A DNA stretch of 20,333 nt. Origin: Nitrospiraceae bacterium UBA2166 (GTDB taxonomy: Bacteria; Nitrospirota; Nitrospiria; Nitrospirales; UBA2166). A program made the position numbers and the translations under genes. Positions 1 to 6,320 of this stretch are shown here, piece by piece (the stretch's first letter is position 1; each line of letters begins with the position of its first letter). The notes under the pieces were generated by a model. It was given only the letters and a program-made list of their open reading frames with translations. It was not told where the DNA came from and made no database searches. The stretch lies in NCBI GenBank assembly GCA_002328825.1, contig DCWI01000127.1, positions 1 to 20,333 on the forward strand. Direction: 5' to 3'.

Positions 1-40
1 ATGTTGCAGTATCGTAGGGGGAATATCAAAGGGGTGAGTT

Positions 41-367
41 TTAGAAATAGCGTGTCAGCCACAGCATAATACGGGTACTAAGAAGCTCGCCGAGCGGATG
101 TTCTCGATGCTTGTCGTTCAGGGCATTGAAGACAGAGAATGCGACTTCCGTACCATCATCATACATGTAGCCGCCACGCAGGTTTAGCAGTGTATAGCCG
201 TCTACCCGGGTATTGGGAACGGCGTCCGAAGGGATCAGTCCTAAGCTCTCAAACTCGGAGAACCGTGTGATGGGACCGTACTGCGTAGCTCCGATGTGAT
301 AAAAGTTGATTTCTCCATTCAGGCCGTTTTCCCAGTCACCGCGCAACCCTGCATTGAAGAGGATATC
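41..367 (-). pseudogene. C-terminal remnant of a TonB-dependent outer-membrane receptor
   Basis: The frame encodes about 108 residues that look like the last beta strands of a TonB-dependent receptor: alternating polar/hydrophobic strands, the segment VDGYTLLNLRGGYMYDDGTE, the typical FNALNDK turn, and a C-terminal ..WLTRYF ending in an aromatic residue, as needed for outer-membrane barrel insertion. Reading back upstream, the frame is closed by TAA at 368-370. The 60 bases beyond it show no receptor-like sequence in any minus-strand frame, so the plug, TonB box and most of the barrel are missing. A TTG at 344-346 would give 101 residues, but this is unlikely to be a functional gene. It lies just downstream of a histidine-kinase remnant and the iron-themed operon, so it may once have been the outer-membrane receptor of that locus (inference). 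The family call is fairly sure; the substrate is unknown. Confidence 0.6.
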
Positions 368-427
368 TTAGCGTACACATCTAGCAGATATCTCCATAGA
401 TATAGGAGAATTCAAAAAAGTAAAAAC

Positions 428-535
428 TTAAGGATTGTCTGTGAGACTGTGCTCGAGAGTAAACGAGAACGTGGTGCCTTGACCGACAATGCTTTTGACC
501 AAGATTATCCCTCCATGGAGAGTAACGAGTTTCAT
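428..535 (-). pseudogene. C-terminal remnant of a sensor histidine kinase (HATPase_c end)
   Basis: A 35-residue frame carries the end of a histidine kinase ATPase domain: MKLVTLHGGIILVKS, then GQGTTFSFTL (the G2 box region and final strand), then a short tail ending at TAA 428-430. This matches the usual kinase ending 'LHGG-I-V-S--G-GT-F-F-L'. Everything upstream (sensor, DHp box, N and G1 boxes) is missing: the preceding in-frame triplets run straight into the stop codon of the 551-1057 gene. It is thus a short scar in the same frame as, and immediately after, a different gene. It cannot act as a kinase. Together with the adjacent receptor fragment it indicates deletion or decay at this end of the locus. 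Confidence 0.6.
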
Positions 536-550
536 TGTGTCTGGCAGCTT

Positions 551-1057
551 TTAGTCTTCGTGTGCCATGAGGCGTCGTTTAAGAATCCACATTTCGTACA
601 GCGGAATGCCGGCCATCAGGACAAAGCTGCTAATCATGAAGAAATTTCCTGCAAGTAAGGTGAGGGCAAACACTTCAGAAACGTACCGGATCAACCAGGG
701 AGAAAGAAGATCGAGTCCGACGCCCGTGAATGCCGCATAGGCCATGGTGATCTTGAGCCATAGAGGTGCCATGGTGAGAAAAAAGATATGGACGAGAATC
801 AAAAATACGACAGGCATTGTAAATAGGTGAAAGTGAGTAGTTTCAGCCAACTCATGGAATGATTTTGGCTCGCCAAAAGTGGCGTCTGATCCGAGGTAGT
901 GTGCGATGATACCATCATAGGATAATCCATTCATGCTGTAAGCCCAGTAAAGGGTAAATGAGAATCCTCCGCCGATGATGACGACGAAGAGGGTGTAGGC
1001 CAATCGTATTTGGCGATCGGTATCAAGGAGCCTGAAACGAGTGTTAAAATTTCGCAT
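551..1057 (-). CDS. Four-helix His-rich inner-membrane protein, possible b-type haem protein
   Basis: This 168-residue protein has about four membrane helices (near residues 19-41, 75-97, 102-122 and 130-153) and a basic N terminus. Histidines cluster at the start of helix 2 (His68, His75, His77), with His90 near the other end of the same helix. Two His about 13-15 residues apart in one helix resemble the axial ligands of di-haem cytochrome b-like proteins, but this is inference and no family was recognised with certainty. The ATG at 1055-1057 lies two bases after the stop of the FMN-binding protein gene, so the two are almost certainly co-translated. The likely role is to pass electrons across the inner membrane to that periplasm-facing flavoprotein. 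It is the last intact gene of the operon; a kinase remnant follows in the same frame. Confidence 0.6.
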   Translation of the reverse strand: MRNFNTRFRLLDTDRQIRLAYTLFVVIIGGGFSFTLYWAYSMNGLSYDGIIAHYLGSDATFGEPKSFHELAETTHFHLFTMPVVFLILVHIFFLTMAPLWLKITMAYAAFTGVGLDLLSPWLIRYVSEVFALTLLAGNFFMISSFVLMAGIPLYEMWILKRRLMAHED

Positions 1058-1059
1058 AG

Positions 1060-1845
1060 TTATTTTCCAAACAATCGATCAAAAAAACTACGGGATTGTT
1101 TTTTTCGTGTAGCTACTGCACTGCATGGCATTTCCGGCGGATTCAAGTACAGTTCTTCAGTCAGCACCAACGCCCGTTTTATCCCGGCGCTCATCGACCG
1201 GACTGACATTGTTGCTCCAGTGCTGTTAATAATGTCTCGGTTAATTCTGATCGGATCATCTGATTTTTTGCCTTTGTATTGGTGCATAAACCGGGGTTTT
1301 CGAATCTCGGCACCGCGGCTCTCCCTGTAGATTAGCATCTCCACTTGGGAGACTGAGACTGAAGATGTGATCCCTACCATGTAAGTCATCGGGCGGTATT
1401 TCCCAATGGTGTTTTGAATGGATGCGTACCCATCAATAGTGCCGCCTGTTTCACCTATAAAAAACTTAAAACTCGTTTCTGGGAATTTCCAGCCGATGCG
1501 GTTTTCAATACAGGATTTTTTCTCAGGGGTGAGCACCCTGTTTTCTGCTCGAATAGTCTCGGAGTGTGGTAGGAGCAATTCTAATGCTTTGTCTTCGGTT
1601 AGGTAGACGACTTCCTTCCCTATTTCGAGGGGTGAGAGCCAGCGTCCGAGCTCTTCATCAAAGATTCGGTCGTGTATTGCCTCTCCATATGATTGAGTTA
1701 CTGATTGGGTGGATAGTAGGAGGGTCACGGCAATGATAGAGAACACTGGGTGAAACATTATTTTATATGGTACGGAAGCCCATTTTTCCCATCGATTGTC
1801 AATGCGTGCGAACACGCGGTGTTTGATTGCAGGTGACGCCGGCAT
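1060..1845 (-). CDS. Membrane-anchored FMN-binding domain protein (RnfG/NqrC/NosR-type)
   Basis: This 261-residue protein has one hydrophobic segment near residues 30-50, serving as a signal anchor or signal peptide, followed by a periplasmic FMN-binding domain. The diagnostic motif is DIINSTGATMSV at about 204-215. It matches the D..(S/T)GAT motif in which the Thr (here Thr212) carries covalently bound FMN added by the flavin transferase ApbE. The preceding segment (about 130-180: FIGETGGTIDGY, YMVGITSSVSVSQVEMLIYR) has the fold pattern of this family. It probably receives electrons from the adjacent membrane protein at 551-1057 and reduces a periplasmic acceptor, perhaps Fe(III). The acceptor is inference. 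The start is uncertain: no clear Shine-Dalgarno precedes the first ATG, and Met30 could give a classical signal peptide. No apbE lies in the window. Confidence 0.75.
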   Translation of the reverse strand: MPASPAIKHRVFARIDNRWEKWASVPYKIMFHPVFSIIAVTLLLSTQSVTQSYGEAIHDRIFDEELGRWLSPLEIGKEVVYLTEDKALELLLPHSETIRAENRVLTPEKKSCIENRIGWKFPETSFKFFIGETGGTIDGYASIQNTIGKYRPMTYMVGITSSVSVSQVEMLIYRESRGAEIRKPRFMHQYKGKKSDDPIRINRDIINSTGATMSVRSMSAGIKRALVLTEELYLNPPEMPCSAVATRKKQSRSFFDRLFGK

Positions 1846-1897
1846 ATGAAACTAGCGTAGAGAGAGGGTGCCATGGGGATAACCCACGTGCACCGTG

Positions 1898-2359
1898 TTA
1901 GATGGGATAGCATCCGTGTTTTTTGATGCGTTGATGGATGTTGTTTAGGATTCGACGTTCAACTTGGGGTGATCCATCGACCGGGAACCACCGTAGTGCT
2001 TTCACCCCGCTGAGTGGATGCTCCTGTCGAACGTGGATAACGCGGATGGTCGCTACATCCTGCTCATCAACTATTTTCACGAATAGACTGGAGCGTTCTT
2101 GCGTAAGTTTTCGCCCAAACGCTCCAACGCCTTGTTTCGACATGCCTTTTTCCCAATCGGTCTCGAGGACGCCGGAGGATTTATTGGCCGTGATCAGCGT
2201 GGCGCGTTCGAGAACCATGAGGCTCTCTTCCCACACCGTGTTGTACTGGCAGAAAACGGTTGAGGTCTGCCCTCCGGAGAGACTGGCGCACCCGATGAGT
2301 AGACTTGGGAGAATTATGGAGAAGGCGAATCGAAACAATGAATAGCCTTTGTTCATCAT
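1898..2359 (-). CDS. Small lipoprotein of unknown function
   Basis: This 153-residue protein starts with a signal peptide ending in the lipobox LLIGC, with Cys24 as the lipidation site; the following Ala-Ser favours outer-membrane sorting. The mature part is one small alpha/beta domain with a VWEESLMVLERATLI helix, a GVLETDWEKG segment and a C-terminal helix with basic residues (RRILNNIHQRIKKHG). The 'modify/degrade to a new state, ..ETDW..' arrangement is loosely like BamC/NlpB-type lipoproteins, but I do not recognise the family. It sits 29 nt after the porin gene and 52 nt before the FMN-binding protein gene, so it is probably an accessory subunit of the same envelope system. Two consecutive ATG codons are present at the start; the first is used here. 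Confidence 0.7.
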   Translation of the reverse strand: MMNKGYSLFRFAFSIILPSLLIGCASLSGGQTSTVFCQYNTVWEESLMVLERATLITANKSSGVLETDWEKGMSKQGVGAFGRKLTQERSSLFVKIVDEQDVATIRVIHVRQEHPLSGVKALRWFPVDGSPQVERRILNNIHQRIKKHGCYPI

Positions 2360-2388
2360 ATTGTCTTTTGTCTTTCGGGCGCATTGTG

Positions 2389-3738
2389 TCAGAAATACGT
2401 CGCGACGGAAAGGATAATGCCATCATTCATGACGTCGCGGCCAGTAATGCGGTTGGGCTCGAAATTGTACTGGTATTCAAATTTGAACGCGGTATCTTCT
2501 GTGGGCCGAAAATTGATTCCTGGAGTAATCCGAAATACATCGCCTTCTAGTCCCGGAACATCGAGGTTCGTGTTTACATCGTCAACCCGCAGAACGGCCG
2601 TGAAAATGGAATCATTGGTAAAATATTTTGGGGCCAGTTGTTGGATGAGCGTTGGCATAAAATGATAGTTGAGTTGCCCATACCAGCCGAACATGCGTTC
2701 GGGGAGTCCGATGTACCGGCCATCGAGATCTTTGTCATTATCTTCAATCGTGGTATAAGCCGCCTCTCCTAAAAATTCCCACGGTCCTCGCATAAAGGTC
2801 CAGTCCAGAGCGCCGATAGTCAAGGGGCGTTTTGACTCAGGGTCAATCTTTGCATGATAGCCTGATGCACCGATTTCGACGCCTAGGAGTGGGCTATAGG
2901 CTAATCGGCTGGTGACAGCTTGGTTGTTATTGTTGTCTAGGTTTAGACCAACGTCTGTAGTTTGCCAGCGAGCGCCTGCCAGACCACTGGCATCGGTGAT
3001 TCGTGAAGTGCCATCTTTGGAAAATCCATTCATGCCCTGCGTCACATAGACCTCATAATCCAGCTTGGAGAGCTGGGTGGGATAGAAGGTTCCAAAAACG
3101 CCTACGCCAGGCTCACGCAATACGCCGGGAATGACCCTGAGAGTTACTTCTGGGCGTTGCGTGAGATCGTTGATGGGAGAATCGTGGACCAGGTTGAATT
3201 TGCCGACTGGAAGGAGTATGACTCCGGCACGGAAATTGATCCACTCAGCGAAGGAGTGGTCGATGACCGCGAATTCCAGTTCTGCTTCGCCGATGCCGTG
3301 TTCAACTTCGAGCTCGGCAGCCATGCGGGTGTTTTCTGTGACGTCAGAATAGATAAAGGGCACAAAACGAGTTTGATCAAAGCTAGAGTTTGGATTGCGG
3401 CGAGCATTGGTAGGACCTTCTAGGTTGGCATATTCGAGATCCATATACCCGCCAATTACTGCGCGGGGGTTGCTGTAGCCGGGTCTCGCATAGATGAGAC
3501 CTCCACTGCCTCCGTAGCGTAAGCCTGCTGCCTGGGCTTTGCGTTTTTGTTGTTGGTCTTCTAGGTCATGTTCGGCCAGTTCATGGTGGAGGAGTTCATC
3601 GCTGAGCTGCTCGAGGTTTTTAATACGTTCCTCAAGTGATAGGGCTTTTTCATCTTCAGCACCGACTGTCGGGGACAATCCAAACAGTATCAGGGCTGTC
3701 AGGATCGCGATGGTGCATGATGTGCGCTTATATTTCAC
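2389..3738 (-). CDS. Outer-membrane porin, OprP/OprO-like, with N-terminal coiled coil
   Basis: This protein of about 449 residues has a signal peptide (cleavage likely after PTVGA, residue 27), then a charged heptad-like region at about 31-66 (LSLEERIKNLEQL...), then a long barrel with many alternating strands and a terminal ..SVATYF. Segments such as GGYMDLEY, RFVPFIYSDVTENTRMAAEL, AGVILLPVGKFNLVHD and RLAYSPLLGVEIGASGYHA resemble phosphate-selective-porin-like proteins (about 16 strands, trimeric). The start is set at the GTG at 3736-3738 because a perfect AGGAGG lies five bases upstream. A GTG seven codons earlier is open but has no ribosome site. It lies 30 nt after the glycosyltransferase gene and 29 nt before a lipoprotein gene. 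The transported solute is unknown; an iron-related role is suggested only by the neighbours. Confidence 0.8.
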   Translation of the reverse strand: MKYKRTSCTIAILTALILFGLSPTVGAEDEKALSLEERIKNLEQLSDELLHHELAEHDLEDQQQKRKAQAAGLRYGGSGGLIYARPGYSNPRAVIGGYMDLEYANLEGPTNARRNPNSSFDQTRFVPFIYSDVTENTRMAAELEVEHGIGEAELEFAVIDHSFAEWINFRAGVILLPVGKFNLVHDSPINDLTQRPEVTLRVIPGVLREPGVGVFGTFYPTQLSKLDYEVYVTQGMNGFSKDGTSRITDASGLAGARWQTTDVGLNLDNNNNQAVTSRLAYSPLLGVEIGASGYHAKIDPESKRPLTIGALDWTFMRGPWEFLGEAAYTTIEDNDKDLDGRYIGLPERMFGWYGQLNYHFMPTLIQQLAPKYFTNDSIFTAVLRVDDVNTNLDVPGLEGDVFRITPGINFRPTEDTAFKFEYQYNFEPNRITGRDVMNDGIILSVATYF

Positions 3739-3768
3739 AATAGCCTCCTCGTAAATCACATTCAGTAA

Positions 3769-5475
3769 TTAGTTAGTGTTGGTGTTAAGTAAGGCAGCAA
3801 AAAGAGAGGCATGCATAATCTTGGTGTCGGTTTTAGGCATCGTTTTGTGCCTGTTGGCTGATTGGAGTACCTTCCGAGAGTCTCCACGAATTCCACAATA
3901 AGAAAATACTGACAATGTTGAAAACCACGGTTCCACATACTTGGAACGTCTGAATGTCGTGAGATAGTCGAAACAGTAGTATTTCGAGAGTTTTTGTCCC
4001 AGCTTTGAAGTGAATAGCACGGTGCCTTGGAATTCGGCTGTTCTCACCACGGCAGCAACATTGCTCAATCCGCGTGCGCGATCGACATCAAATTCTGACG
4101 CATGGTGGGCGAATAGTCGTTGGGTTCCCCAGGCAAATACGCGGGTCTCTTTTGGATCAAAGTTGGTTTTGACATATTCGACAAGTGCACTCTGTGGAGG
4201 CATTGTCTCGGCATAGGCTTTGACCAATGGGAAGGTGATCAGGCTTGAAAAGATAACCGCCAAAGTGCCAATTGCGGGAGGAAGCAGTCTCAACCTGGTG
4301 TTATCCCACTGTAACATCCAAGCGCCAATAGCCACGCCAGCCAGCGGGTAGAGAAAGAGGATAGGCGGAAGAGCATGTCGTGGACGTTCTGGGTTTTGTC
4401 CGATGAGGATCCACAATAGGTATGGTGTAATTAGTGCCCCAATACTGAGTATCGCTGGACGTATTGGCTTGTGCAGTATTGCCCCCAGCATGAGAAGGCA
4501 AAAACTGATTGAGAAGAGAATTCTCCATACGTTTTGTGGGGCTTCAGGCCAATATCCGCCAAGCGAAAATGCCCAGATTCCCCACCACCAGGTCATGTAC
4601 CTGCCCAATCCGATCTCGTCCGAAAAAACCGTACCACCCCATCGGGTGAAGTGTCCGGTACTAAAGTAAATACTTGCTTGAATCAATTCTTCCACTCCGG
4701 TGTGTACGATGAGAGGGAGGATCCATACGCAAGTTCCTATTCCAAGGCCCCCACATCCCCAGAGGGCCAATTCTTTGAAACGAGGTGGCCGTTGTATGAG
4801 TACGATGAGGGCGCACCCCAGGACAAACGGCCAGTAACTCAATCGTATTCCAAGCACTAGGCCCATCAATGCTCCTGTAGTGCTAATCCACCACAGCGAG
4901 GACGATCGTTTGGCGCTGGGGTTGAGTGCGTAGGTCAGTGTAAGGGCGAGCCAGGGGAGGAGGACGCACCCCAGTGCATCGCTGAGAGGCTTTTCGGCTT
5001 GTAGCCACAGGCCGGGACTCAGGAGATACAAGCTAGCTGCGGTCACTCCAGCCCAGAGCACAGCTCCAGGATTGGTATTAGATAAGGAAGAGGAGCGGGG
5101 AGACCTTTTTTTAGAACAAGAACGTTCGTTCTTTATTTGTAAGGTGGGAGAGGTTATGCACCGTTCAGTCCATTGTGAGGCTAGTAAGGCGATCGGGATC
5201 ACTGTGAGTGTGCTGAAAACGATGCCAGGGAGAATTAAGGCGGTGGTGTCCTGCATAACGAAGGGTCTGATCGTCCATTGGAAGCTTTTTGCCAACGCGA
5301 TGTAGACTGGATAGCCTGGAAAATGTGGTTGCTGTTTTACAAGATCAAACTCATGGAGTGCGAGAGCAAAGTCTACAGAGTCCCAACCTTCCAGGTAGTG
5401 GCCTCGGTATAACCAGCGAAGAGTTCCCCCTGCCATAACCAAGCACAGCAAAAATGATGTATATGTTCGCCTCAT
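3769..5475 (-). CDS. GT-C membrane glycosyltransferase, TMEM260/DUF2723-like
   Basis: This 568-residue polytopic protein has roughly ten or more membrane helices. The N-terminal loop has GWDSVDFALALHEFDL followed by QPHFPGYPVYIAL, which fits the acidic first-loop motif and 'HPPGYPLY' block of the DUF2723/TMEM260 branch of GT-C (PMT/ArnT-like) enzymes. Such enzymes move a sugar from a polyprenyl-phosphate carrier onto proteins or lipids on the periplasmic face. A later NPERPRHALPPILFLYPLAG block is also typical of GT-C proteins. The C-terminal ~170 residues form a soluble periplasmic domain. A Ser/Lys/Arg-rich loop at about 105-135 looks like a lineage-specific insert. The gene sits inside the iron-themed operon, between a P19-like lipoprotein gene and the porin gene. 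It may glycosylate one of those envelope proteins, but the target is unknown. Confidence 0.7.
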   Translation of the reverse strand: MRRTYTSFLLCLVMAGGTLRWLYRGHYLEGWDSVDFALALHEFDLVKQQPHFPGYPVYIALAKSFQWTIRPFVMQDTTALILPGIVFSTLTVIPIALLASQWTERCITSPTLQIKNERSCSKKRSPRSSSLSNTNPGAVLWAGVTAASLYLLSPGLWLQAEKPLSDALGCVLLPWLALTLTYALNPSAKRSSSLWWISTTGALMGLVLGIRLSYWPFVLGCALIVLIQRPPRFKELALWGCGGLGIGTCVWILPLIVHTGVEELIQASIYFSTGHFTRWGGTVFSDEIGLGRYMTWWWGIWAFSLGGYWPEAPQNVWRILFSISFCLLMLGAILHKPIRPAILSIGALITPYLLWILIGQNPERPRHALPPILFLYPLAGVAIGAWMLQWDNTRLRLLPPAIGTLAVIFSSLITFPLVKAYAETMPPQSALVEYVKTNFDPKETRVFAWGTQRLFAHHASEFDVDRARGLSNVAAVVRTAEFQGTVLFTSKLGQKLSKYYCFDYLTTFRRSKYVEPWFSTLSVFSYCGIRGDSRKVLQSANRHKTMPKTDTKIMHASLFAALLNTNTN

Positions 5476-5515
5476 AGTTTCTCGTCTGAAATTTAGTGCA
5501 TGTCGTTGATCTTGT

Positions 5516-6292
5516 TTAGTATTGGTATGCCCCTCCAGTTGCTTCTTCCGTTGGTGGCAGGGTTACTTCTCCTGCTTCTCCCCCTCCTGTTCCTCCTTTC
5601 CCACTGCCTATGGTTTTGAAGTCGCCGAGGAGAAATCCGCCTGTCACGATTACTGGCTTTAATCCAAATACTGATCCAGCACGCTCGTGTGCTGGCGCGA
5701 TATCTGATCGCATTGCAATTCCGGGAGAAATTGTCGTTTGCTGTGAGCTTCCGGCTTGCACGGGAGCAGTGATTGTTACTTTCGCATCGTACCCAGCCTC
5801 GGAGGCTTTAAGGGTGTCGACTAAGGCGATATTTCTCGCGTAATGGAATCCTTCAGCAATACCCACGTGTGGAACGAGGGTCGTATCCAAAGATTTTCCC
5901 GTGTCGCGATTTGTTAGTTTGAGGTTTACGTTTAGGTAGGGAACAAATTCGCCTTCAGCTTTGCCACCAAGAACAGCGCCAGAGTATCGGATTTGTGCTT
6001 CAAAATGTATGTCGGCTGCTGTTTTTGGGGTAAGCCCCCCCCCTACTGGTTCAGTTGGTTCAAGAATCATGTCTGGGGGAGCTATTTCTAAGGTAATGGA
6101 CATATTGCCACTAGATGCTGGTGCGTCTTCTACTAGGATTAGTTCTCCTGTAAAGTCTGGAACGGTTTCAACTGCAAGCGGAGGGGAACTACTGTCGCAG
6201 CCTATCAACAGACTGAGAATCCCAATCAAACCCATTATCCGTACAAGCTGGTCTGCATATTTTTCCGAAGATGGTCTATTAATCATTATCAT
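5516..6292 (-). CDS. P19/Tp34-type periplasmic iron (or copper) binding lipoprotein
   Basis: This 258-residue lipoprotein has lipobox LLIGC with Cys32, then a domain of the P19/FetP/Tp34 family at about 66-205. P19 proteins are dimeric periplasmic proteins that bind Cu and Fe and feed iron to permeases such as FTR1/FetM. Family landmarks are visible: ADIHFEAQI (His96, Glu98), GEFVPYLNVNLKLTN, and a LVPHVGIAEGFHYARN block (His142, His150). His202 in APAHERAG probably corresponds to the last metal ligand. The usual Met of the site is replaced by His142. The C terminus is a Gly/Thr/Glu-rich disordered tail. The start at 6290-6292 has GGAG seven bases upstream; a longer frame to 6355 would overlap the upstream gene and lacks a ribosome site. 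A run of nine G on the coding strand lies within the gene. Confidence 0.8.
   Translation of the reverse strand: MIMINRPSSEKYADQLVRIMGLIGILSLLIGCDSSSPPLAVETVPDFTGELILVEDAPASSGNMSITLEIAPPDMILEPTEPVGGGLTPKTAADIHFEAQIRYSGAVLGGKAEGEFVPYLNVNLKLTNRDTGKSLDTTLVPHVGIAEGFHYARNIALVDTLKASEAGYDAKVTITAPVQAGSSQQTTISPGIAMRSDIAPAHERAGSVFGLKPVIVTGGFLLGDFKTIGSGKGGTGGGEAGEVTLPPTEEATGGAYQY
6035..6043 (-). repeat. G9 homopolymer in the P19-like lipoprotein gene
   Basis: Nine consecutive C on the plus strand (G on the coding strand) encode three Gly near residues 84-86 of the P19-like lipoprotein, just before its metal-binding domain. A gain or loss of one base would shift the frame before all metal ligands. Such tracts in surface or envelope genes can mediate phase variation, but nine bases is only a modest length. 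Confidence 0.7.
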
Positions 6293-6320
6293 TGGTTTTT
6301 CTCCTTGCTTCAGCTTGGGA

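Noticed and set aside
296..658. Plus-strand open frame of 120 codons at the left end
   Set aside because: It overlaps receptor and kinase remnants and the end of the membrane-protein gene on the other strand, and its product has no protein-like features or ribosome site.
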